Made by a program: the position numbers and the translations under genes. From Onchidella celtica (lineage: Eukaryota; Mollusca; Gastropoda; Systellommatophora; Onchidiidae), in NCBI GenBank assembly GCA_963931925.1, contig OZ007574.1:35330461-35394460 (forward strand): a stretch of DNA of 64,000 nucleotides. The letters run 5' to 3'. Shown here piece after piece: positions 14,801-26,800 of this stretch. Positions within the stretch are counted from its first letter, which is position 1. Each line of letters begins with the position of its first letter. The notes under the pieces were generated by a model. It made no database searches. It was not told where the DNA came from and worked only from the letters and a program-made list of their open reading frames with translations.

Positions 14801-17800
14801 TCAGACTCACACATTTATTAAACATAATTATACAGATAATAGCGCAATTACATACATTATATTATTGAAATCAACTGCCGTACAACGGCCTTATTCTCAC
14901 ACACACTCTCCCTCGGATCCACAATCCGGTAGTTACTCCTAAAGGCACTTCGGCCTCAGCCTCTCCCCTCAGGGTCTTAATAGCACATTAATAATTCACT
15001 GGCACCGCAGTCTCTCAATATCACCTTCCTATTGTCATACACCTTAGCATTCCCCTAGCACCTCAGCAGGGCAATAACACATTATCATTTCAATAGACAT
15101 TATCATTTCAATAGTACATTCTCCCCTCAACATGGCAATAGTGCATTATCACATTCACGCTCATATCTACGTCCCTGTCCGTGGCCTGACTGCCACGACT
15201 CTATGTGCCTCTACTGTCCTGCACTGACAGCCTCACTTCTGGCCTATGTGTGGCCTCCGGCCCTATGCTGGCCTATCTCCTGTGCTCATCGAGGTGGCTC
15301 TGCGGCCCGTCCTCGACACCTACAAGAATAACATTACATTGGTATAATACCCTACCATTTCTATTCACTCCACCTCTCCTTACAACCCATGAAGCGTACA
15401 CACACTAGTTCACCTTTCACTCACCACACATCTTACGGTAACACACCTCCATCGGAGTACACACTACTCACTCGCGCTACAAATCCATGAACTCACTTTC
15501 ATCTATCGCTCGTGGCGCACATTGCTATATCCAATATCAAGGACTTCCACATTCCTCACATATACTTATTTACATCATGGTAATAGACGAATATAATATA
15601 ATACATCAATCATAATAATCAATCAACGTTCTACGTACCAGTCATCACTGGAAAGACTCTCTCACTAGTCTTCTCGACTGCTCCCCTTATGTCCGCCCGA
15701 TGGGCTCTTATTCACAGGTCCGTTCCGTAGGACCTTCTAACTTGCAGTGATAGTAATACAGCGCTTTCGCCTCATTCAGACCCTCCCACTACTCACAACA
15801 GCACGCTTAACTTACTTGTCTACGTGCGTTAATTTTACTCTACACCCGCTCTGTAGCAATCCCCTTAATTGCACTCACTCCACTCGTGACATCATCCCCC
15901 ACCCCAAAAAAATTAATGCAATTAGTTTCAAATCGCATCAAGATGACTGTCAACGAGTGAGCGTGAGCAATACCTAAAAAAATGACCTAGCAGTTCCCCT
16001 AGTATATAAAATACCGAAATCAGGGGAAAATATGGGGATCAATATGGCCTGCAATATGCATATATGTGTCACATCATGAATAGCTAACTAAACACAATAT
16101 CTAATACAGAATCAAAACCCAATCAACCTATCAACCATTCTTCATATCATATTTATAATGTCAATATTTTAAAGTCGACTCATTCACACAGATCCTGTCA
16201 ATGTTCCTGTCCTCTGATGTATAAGCTCCTGAAATCTTCCCCTAGGCTCGACTAAGGTAGTCGGCGATATGATTGCTGGTTCCTGGAATTGGTTGAATAA
16301 CGAAGGTATACGGCTGCAAAGCCAATGCCCATCTAGACAAGCGTGGGCTGGACGAACGATTCTTCGACAAAAATGTCAGTGGGTTGTGGTCTGTCTGGAT
16401 ACAAAATTCTCGTCCCATGAGATAACGTCCTAATTTCTGGACGGACCACACAATGGCAAGACACTCACGCTCTATCACAGAATACTTTCTTTCTCTCTGC
16501 AATAACTTCCTACTGACATAACATACAGGATGGAGACATTCGTTCTTCTCCTGTAGAAGACAAGCGCCGACACCAGAGTCCGACGCATCCGTTCTGGGGA
16601 TAAAATTAGATCGAAAATCGGGTAATATCAGAATGGGTGACGATGATAATGCTGTCACCAAATTATCAAATGATGTCTGACATTCAGACGTCCACTGGAC
16701 CTTATCGGGTTGTCCCTTCTTAGTAAGGTCAGTAAGAGAAGATGACAAGGAGGAAAAATTTGGAATGAACTTTCTATAATAATTTAAAATTCCCACTAAG
16801 CTTCTGACTTGTTTCTTTGTTTTAGGGATTTGCAACCCTGCTAACTTGTCAATTTTTGTTACTTCAGGTCTCTGAACACCTCTACCCACAATATGTCCTA
16901 AGAATATTATCTCTGGACATGCCAAATCCATCTTTGCGGGTTTAGCAGTTAACCCAAAATGACGTAATCGTTGAAAAATTACTGTTAGTGTCTGAATAGT
17001 TTACGATCAGACCATGTCGACGTATGACATGCTATATCGTCAAAGAATGACACGACATTAGGTATGTCCTTTAATACCAGTATGAGAATACAGATACTCT
17101 GGTCTCTCATGAACCCTCTGCAGCATATCAACATGGAAAATCTTACTTGATCCATCAATGTGGATAGCGTAATCTACCTTCGAAACAACTCGCTCAATAA
17201 CATAAGGACCTTTCCATGTCATCAATAACTTGTTATGGTCCGTAGGTAACAACAATAGGACCTTGTCTCCTGGCTTAAAAATTCTCAGTTTGGACCCTCT
17301 ATCTTTATAGTTCTTTGCTCTTGCTGAAGCGATACTAGACGCTTCTTCTGCTATAGTGCGCGCTGAAGATAATCTTTCTCTTAAATCAACTAGGTCTATC
17401 GAAACCTTTTTAAACGGTTCTGAAACCGTGGGGATCTTTTGAAGAGGAGCCTGGGGTGTACGACTCTTATGCGTCGTCTTTTGGCACGCACTGCACGTCT
17501 TACAATATAACCGTACATCTCTGTATACTGTCGGCCAATAAAAATTTTTCAGAACTCTTTGCTTGGTTCTAGCTATCCCCATATGACCCGCTAATGGAAC
17601 ATCATGGGCCAGACGCAATACCGTTGCAATCAAGGATACTGGCACCACTACCTGCTTCTGAACCGAAGCCACTGTCACATACATACGGAACAGAATGCCC
17701 CCCTGGACAAAAAAAGAAGATGACCCGTTTTTATATTTCCTCGTTTTCTCGGTTCGCGCTTCCCCAAAACATGGGTTTAATGATGGATCCTCCCTTTGTA

Positions 17801-20800
17801 ATCTCGCCAAGCGCTCTGGTGTGATATCTAGGTTGACCGCTGGCGTCGCCAAAGGTCTAATCTTATCTTTATCAGCTACCCGTCGACGTGTTTCGACCGC
17901 GGCGCAAAAGTCAATACCTTTTGATTGCGACCATGCTTGCACGTTCTCATTGGAAGGGGAAACTACCCGTGATACATTCCCAATGATGAGCTGGGCGCCT
18001 GGAAAACAACCAACGACTGCTTCGACTTCCCCGCTAAGGAAAGGTGTATCTATCATTATTCTTGCCATGGGTAATTTCTCAATGGCCCCCGAAAATTGGA
18101 TGCACGGGACAGTCTCACCTGTAAGCTGTGAATCCCGAATGCAGTCCCTATGCACTCCCACAACGGTAGATCCTGTATCTCGTAAAACCGAGACCGGTTC
18201 GTCCCCAACAAACCCCGGATAAACCCTAAGACCACCTCCTGTATGACATGAATTTATAACGGGGATCTTTCTCCCACAAGGTAAAACACCGGAAGATAAT
18301 AACTTCTCACAACTGGGACACTTAGAATACTGTCCGCCGCCATTGTCCGATGTAACACACGCAGCCGCATGATGAAATTTATTAGGGGAACATGGACTGG
18401 AGCTACTGTCCACGTTCGCCGCTATCCTACCTGCAGGGCAATTCACGCTGATGTGATCTGCTCTTCCGCAGTTCCAGCACTTCGCGGCCCTACACTCGCG
18501 TGAAAAGTGACCCACGCGTCCGCAAGTCCAACACTCCGCTCCCTGTGCTGCACTAGGCCTGGGTCCCCGTGACCCATCGCGACCGGAACTAAAGTCCCTA
18601 TGCCGTCGGTCATCGGCAAAGGTCACAACTCGCCCCCGGCCATTACCGCGACCTAGCCCTCCTGCTCGGTCAAACCTACCGGATCCATATGCCGGTGATT
18701 GGTGATAGCCCCTACGCTGCCCCTGGGCTTGCCCACTATAGGCACCACGCTGACGCGACCTGTCCTTAAGTCCTGCCGGCGACCCTTCGACAACGGCGAC
18801 GTACCCAGCATCTTGGACGTACGCCCTGGCGACTGGTTTGGACGGATGTGCCGTACGGTATGCCTCCGCCAACTTAGACGCCTCCTGCACCGTCGCGGGT
18901 TCGTTCTCTTTCAGGAAAGCCACCAGATCTTTGTGGCACGACGCGTACAGCTGGTCACGGATCATTAAGTCTTTCAGTTTAGCAAAATCCGCGCCCACAT
19001 GCGCCAAGTCTACCCAGTTCGCGAAATACTCCGTTAGTCTCGCGACGAAGGCAGCAAAGTCCTCCCTGGTATCTGCACGTGCCCGCCTAAACTGCTCCCG
19101 GAAATATTCCTCGGTACGCGCAAATCGGCGAAGCAGCAAAGCCTTCAGCTTATCGTAATCTTGCACGTCTTCGCGCTGTAGCTCTTTAAAGTAGGTTAAC
19201 GCTCGCCCCTGCAATAGAGACGCCAGGTACGTGGACCATAATTCCTTATTTTCCCCCCATTGCAATTGTGCGTTCAGTTCGAACCTGTAAAGGAAGGCGT
19301 CTATGTCGTCCTTCCGGTCGTCGAACGTAGGGAGCTTAATCCTAACGCCACCTTTATTGTGTACCTGCCGCTCAACTGTTTCTGTTGGCGCACTCTTTTT
19401 GATTTCCAACTCGGCGATTCTTATTCGCGCCTCTCTCTCCTGTTGCTTATCCCTAGCCTCTATCTCCCGCTCTTGGGCTTCTATCTCCTTTAACTTTAAC
19501 TCCCTTTCCTGCTCCTGAGCCTCTTTTTCTCGCTCTCTATCCTTAGCACGCTCATCGCGCAAATCCGCCTGCTGTTCTTTAATCCAGCCGCGTAGCTCTT
19601 CTCCCTCCAGGCCAAGTTCCTTACCCAACTTCATTAGTTGTTGGAGTTCCGCCATTTCACAGATTTATGGTTATGGTATCTATTATAAGACGACCAACCT
19701 GTCGGTATGATCACTAACGATACGACTGTCACAAATCCCAGACTGGGAGATGTAATAAGTTATGACAGGACAACAATCACGAACAAACAAGTTAACACTT
19801 AACAGAACAATCCATCAGACTCACACATTTATTAAACATAATTATCCATATAATAGCGCAATTACATATATTATATTATTGAAATGACTGCCGTACAACG
19901 GCCTTATTCTCACACACACTCTCCCTCGGATCCACAATCCGGTAGTTACTCCTAAAGGCACTTCGGCCTCAGCCTCTCCCCCTCAGGGTCTTAATAGTAC
20001 ATTCATGATTCACTGGCACCGCAGTCTCTCAATATCACCTTCCTATTGTCATACACCTTAGCACTCCCCTAGCACCTCAGCAGGGCAATAACACGTTATT
20101 ATTTCCATAGCCATCAACATGGCAACAACATAATATCAGTTCACTAGCCTATCAACATGGCAACAACATAGTATCTCATTCACTCTCATATCTACGTCCC
20201 TGCCCGTGGCCTGACTGCCACGACTTTATGTGCCTCTACTGTCCTGCCCCGACAGCCTCACTTCTGGCCTATGTGTGGCCTCCGGCCCTATGCTGGCCTA
20301 TCCCCTGTGCTCATCGAGGTGGCTCTGCGGCCCGTCCCCGACACCAGTCATAACTGGAAAGACTCTCACTAGTCTTCTCGACTGCTTCCCTTTATGTCCG
20401 CCCGATGACCTTTTATTCACAGGTCCGATCCGTAGGACCTTCTAACTTGCAGTGATAGTTATACAGCGCTTTCGCCTCCTTCAGACCCCCCACTCATGAC
20501 ATGCACGACTTTCTCACTTGTCTCCGTGCGTTAATTTTACTCTCCTCTCCCCCCGTAATTATTAACTATCGCTCACTCCACTCGTGACATCATCCCCCAC
20601 CCCAAAAAAATTAATGCAATTAATTTCAAATCGCATCAAGATGACTGTCAACGAGTGAGCCTGAGCAATACCTACATTAAAAAAAAACTGACCTAGCCGT
20701 TCCCCTAGTATATAAAATACCGAAATCAGGGGAAAACATGGGGATCAATATGGCCTGCAATATGCATATATGTGTCACATCATGAATAGCTAACTAAACA

Positions 20801-23800
20801 CAATATCTAATACAGAATCAAAAACCATTCAACCTATCAACCATTCTTCATATCATATTTATAATGTCAATATTTTAAAGTCGACTTATTCACACAGATC
20901 CTGTCAATGTTCCTGTCCTCCGATGTATAAGCTCCTGAAATCTTCCCCTAGGCTCGACTAAGGTAGTCGGCGATATGATTGCTGGTTCCTGGAATTGGTT
21001 GAATAACGAAGGTATACGGCTGCAAAGCCAATGCCCATCTAGACAAGCGTGGGCTGGACGAACGATTCTTCGACAAAAATGTCAGTGGCTTGTGGTCTGT
21101 CTGGATACAAAATTCTCGTCCCATGAGATAACGTCCTAGTTTCTGGACGGACCAGACAATGGCAAGACACTCACGCTCTATCACAGAATACTTTCTTTCT
21201 CTCTGCAATAACTTCCTACTGACATAACATACAGGATGGAGACATTCGTTCTTCTCCTGTAGAAGACAAGCGCCGACACCAGAGTCCGACGCATCCGTTC
21301 TGAGGATAAAATTAGATCGAAAATCGGGTAATATCAAAATGGGTGACGATGATAATGCTGTCACCAAATTATCAAATGATGTCTGACATTCAGACGTCCA
21401 CTGGACCTTATCGGGTTGTCCCTTCTTAGTAAGGTCAGTAAGAGAAGATGACAAGGAGGAAAAATTTGGAATGAACTTTCTGTAATAATTTAAAATTCCC
21501 ACTAAGCTTCTGACTTGTTTCTTTGTTTTAGGGATTTGCAACCCTACTAACTTGTCAATTTTTGTTACTTCAGGTCTCTGAACACCTCTACCCACAATAT
21601 GTCCTAAGAATATTATCTCTGGACATGCCAAATCCATCTTTGCGGGTTTAGCAGTTAACCCAAAATGACGTAATCGTTGAAAAATTACTGTTAGTGTCTG
21701 AATATGATCAGACCATGTCGACGTATGGCATGCTATATCGTCAAAGAATGACACGACATTAGGTATGTCCTTCAACACTAATCTCATTAACCGTGCAAAC
21801 GTCGCTGGCGCGTTTACCAACCCAAATGGCATGACCTTAAATTGGAATAATCCAATGGGCGTTTGAAACGCCGTGTATTGTTTAGACTCCTCAGTAAGCG
21901 GGATTTCCCAATACCCTTTCGTCAAATCTATCTTGGAAAACCACGTGGACCCGGCCAATGAAGCTATTAATTCCTCCTGAAACGGAATAGGCTCCCTATC
22001 GCCTACCGTAATAGTGTTCAATCTTCGAAAATCAATACAGAACCGCACCGATCCATCAAGTTTTTTCACGAGGACGATGGGTGATGAATACGGCGATGTT
22101 GATGGTTCTATCACATCTAACTTCAACATTGACTCAACTTCCTTTATGACTCTATCTCTCGAAGAAAAAGGCAACGGATACGGTCTAAGAAATACTGGCT
22201 TATCGGAAGTCAACTTTATTTGGTGCTGGATCACCGTAGTGCGACCCGGCAAATCCGTAACAACATCCGGAAATGACGCTAACAGGGTCTCAAGTTCCCT
22301 ACTCCTTGAACTCGTAAGGTCAGGGTTAATTTTTTCGTCCCTGTAACCTTGTGTCGGAGTTAACTCCGGCAATTGAATTTGTAACTCCTCCTGCGCCTCG
22401 GTGTCGCTTACGTCACAGTCCAACTGGTCTACGACCCCCGTACAAGCAGTAGAGAAGACAGTCTCCTCTGGTCTTGTCTGTGCACACAGATACTGTGGTC
22501 TCTCATAAAATCTCTGTAGCATATTAACATGGAAAACCTTACTCGCTCCATCAATGTGGATAGCGTAATCTACCTTTGAAACAACTCGCTCAATAACATA
22601 AGGGCCTTTCCATGTCATCAATAACTTATTATGGTCCGTAGGTAACAACAACAGAACCTTGTCTCCTGGCTTAAAAATTCTCAGTTTGGAACCTCTATCT
22701 TTATAGTCTTTTGCTCTTTTCGAAGCGATACCAGAAGCTTCTTCTGCTATAGTGCGCGCTGCAGATAGTCTTTCTCTTAAATCAACAAGGTACTGAAACC
22801 TTTTTAAACGGTTCCGAAACCGTGGGGATCTTTTGACGAGGAGCCTGGGGTGAACGACCCTTATGCGTCGTCTTTTGGCACGCACTGCACGTCTTACAAT
22901 ATAAACGTACATCTCTGTATACTGACGGCCAATAAAAATCTTTCAGAATTCTCTGCTTGATTCTAGCACTTCCCATATGATCCGCTAATGGAACATCATG
23001 GGCCAGACGCAATACTGTAGCAATTAACGACCGTGGCACGACGACCTGCTTTTGAACGGAAGCCACTGTGACGTACATACGGAACAGAATGCCCCCCTGG
23101 ACAAAAAAAGAAGATGACCCGTTCTTATATCTCCTCGTTTTCTCGGTTCGCGCTTCCCCAAAACATGGGTTTAATGATGGGTCCTCCCTTTGTAATCTCG
23201 CCAAGCGCTCTGGCGTGATATCTAGGTTGACCGCTGGCGTAGCCAAAGGTCTAATCTTATCTTTATCCGCTACCCGTCGACGTGTTTCGACCGCGGCGCA
23301 AAAGTCAATACCTTTTGATTGCGACCATGCTTGCACGTTCTCATCGGAAGGGGAAACTACCCGTGATACATTCCCAATGATGAGCTGGGCGCCTGGAAAA
23401 CAACCAACGACTGCTTCGACTTCCCCGCTAAGGAAAGGTGTATCTATCATTATTTTTGCCATGGGTAATTTCTCAATGGCCCCCGAAAATTGGATGCACG
23501 GGACAGTCTCACCTGTAAGCTGTGAATCCCGAATGCAGTCCCTATGCACTCCCACAACGGTAGATCCTGTATCTCGTAAAACCGAGACCGGTTCGTCCCC
23601 AACAAACCCCGGATAAACCCTAAGACCACCTCCTGTATGACATGAATTTATAACGGGGATCTTTCTCCCACAAGGTAAAACACCGGAAGATAATAACTTC
23701 TCACAACTGGGACACTTAGAATACTGTCCGCCTCCGTTGTCCGATGTAACACACGCAGCCGCATGATGAAATTTATTTGGGGAGCATGGACTGGAGCTAC

Positions 23801-26800
23801 TGTCCACGTTCGCCGCTATCCTACCTGCCGGGCAGTTCACGCTGATGTGATCCGCTCTACCGCAGTTCCAACACTTCGCGGCCCTACACTCGCGCGAAAA
23901 GTGACCCGCGCGTCCGCAAGTCCAACACTCCGCTCCCTGTGCTGCTCTAGGCCTGGGTCCCCGTGACCCCTCGCGACCGGAACTAGAGTCCCTATGCCGT
24001 CGGTCATCGGCAAAGGTCACAAGTCGGCCCCGGCCATTACCGCGACCTAGCCCTCCTGCTCGGTCAAACTTACCGCATCCATATGCCGGTGATTGGTGAT
24101 AGCCCCTACGCTGCCCCTGGGCTTGCCCGCTATAGGCACCACGCTGACGCGACCTGTCCCCAAGTCCCGCCGGCGACCCCTCGACAACGGCGACGTAGCC
24201 AGCATCTTGGACGTACGCCCTGGCGACTGGTTTGGACGGATGCGCCGTACGGTATGCCTCCGCCAACTTAGACGCCTCCTGCACCGTCGCGGGTTCGTTC
24301 TCTTTCAGGAAAGCCACCAGATCTTTGTGGCACGACGCGTACAGCTGGTCACGGATCATTAAGTCTTTCAGTTTAGCAAAATCCGTGCCCACATGCGCCA
24401 AGTCTACCCAGTTCGCGAAATACTCCGTTAGTCTCGCGACGAAGGCAGCAAAGTCCTCCCTGGTATCTGCACGTGCTCGCCTAAACTGCTCCCGGAAATA
24501 TTCCTCGGTACGCGCAAATCGGCGAAGCAGCAAAGCCTTCAGCTTATCGTAATCTTGCACGTCTTCGCGCTGTAGCTCTTTAAAGTAGGTTAACGCTCGC
24601 CCCTGCAATAGCGACGCCAGGTACGTGGCCCATAATTCCTTATTTTCCCCCCATTGCAATTGTGCGTTCAGCTCGAACCTGTAAAGGAAGGCGTCTATGT
24701 CGTCCTTCCGGTCGTCGAACGTAGGGAGCTTAATCCTAACGCCAGCTTTATTGTGTACCTGCCGCTCAACTGTTTCTGTTGGCGCATTCTTTTTGATTTC
24801 CAACTCGGCGATCTTTACTTGCGCCTCTATCTCCTTTAACTTTAATTCCCTCTCCTGAGCCTGTTTCTCCTGTTGCTGATGCAACTCCTTTAACTTAAAC
24901 TCCCTTTCCTGTTGCTGAGCCTCTAACTCCTTCAACTTAAACTCTCTTTCCTCTTCCTTATCCTTAGCCTCTCTTTCCTGTTGCTTAAACTCCCTTTCCT
25001 GTTCCTTATCCTTAGCCTCTCTTTCCTCTTCTCTCTGTCGCTCTTGAGCCTCTTTTTCTCGCTCTCTATCCTTAGCACGCTCATCGCGCAAATCCGCCTG
25101 CTGTTCTTTAATCCAGCCGCGTAGCTCCTCTCCCTCCAGGCCAAGTTCCTTACCCAACTTCATTAGTTGTTGGAGTTCCGCCATTTCACAGATTTATGGT
25201 TATGGTATCTATTATGCGAACGACCAACCTGTCGGTATGATCACTAACGATACGACCAGAGACCTGAGATCACACCAGATATAACAATACCCAGTTCAGA
25301 ATACAATTCAGAAATTTACCTTTACAGCACAACTACTTCTATATCTACAAAATGTATAGCACTATTAATTATAAAAAGAATAGAAAAGACAAGAATAAGG
25401 AAATTCAGTAGAAGGACCACAAGTACGTCAAGGACAACAAACCAGACTAGGACAAAGCTTCTACAAAAAAAAACTATAATGGAAAAAAATGCAACCTACT
25501 ACGCCGATTATACTACACGGTACAAACAAGAACAGAGTCTGAAAAAAAAGAACGTATCTATAGATAGGGAGAAAGAGGGACAAGAGAATACGTCTTCCTG
25601 CGGAACAGAGAAGATATCGACGATACAACTAAACAAAAATACAGGTCCCTATAGAACTGTTCACTGTGATGAACGAAGTTCCAAAGTTTACCACACCTTT
25701 TTTAAAAGGATAAACTAAGTTCAACACAGCAAACCCGCGCCACCGCCCGTATAACCTATAACGACAACAACAGCAAAAACAGGGAAAAAGACAGATTAAA
25801 GGAACAGCCCACAATCCAGGGCACAAAAATTTTGACTTTCACTTAACTTTTGAAATTTTGAGTAAAACTCCTCCCTTTAATCGGAGCTCTGGCTGCTCGT
25901 CTCCTCAGGCTGCACGCACACACTCTGGAAAGTTTAAATACAAATTAATACCTATTCATAGCAATACATGCATCAATATACATTCATTATTATACATAAA
26001 TCATATCATGAAATGTCCATTCATCCAACGAACAAGACAGCACAATTACCTACTAACTAACTACAACTAAATATTACGAAAATGGACGAGTCACAATGGA
26101 CGAGCCCCCAATGTCACAAATCCCAGACTGGGAGATGTAATAAGTTATGACAGGACAACAATCACGAACAAACAAGTTAACACTTAACAGAACAATCCAT
26201 CAGACTCACACATTTATTAAACATAATTATCCATATAATAGCGCAATTACATATATTATATTATTGAAATGACTGCCGTACAACGGCCTTATTCTCACAC
26301 ACACTCTCCCTCGGATCCACAATCCGGTAGTTACTCCTAAAGGCACTTCGGCCTCAGCCTCTCCCCCTCAGGGTCTTAATAGTACATTCATGATTCACTG
26401 GCACCGCAGTCTCTCAATATCACCTTCCTATTGTCATACACCTTAGCACTCCCCTAGCACCTCAGCAGGGCAATAACACGTTATTATTTCCATAGCCATC
26501 AACATGGCAACAACATAATATCAGTTCACTAGCCTATCAACATGGCAACAACATAGTATCTCATTCACTCTCATATCTACGTCCCTGCCCGTGGCCTGAC
26601 TGCCACGACTTTATGTGCCTCTACTGTCCTGCCCCGACAGCCTCACTTCTGGCCTATGTGTGGCCTCCGGCCCTATGCTGGCCTATCCCCTGTGCTCATC
26701 GAGGTGGCTCTGCGGCCCGTCCCCGACACCAGTCATAACTGGAAAGACTCTCACTAGTCTTCTCGACTGCTTCCCTTTATGTCCGCCCGATGGGCTTTTA

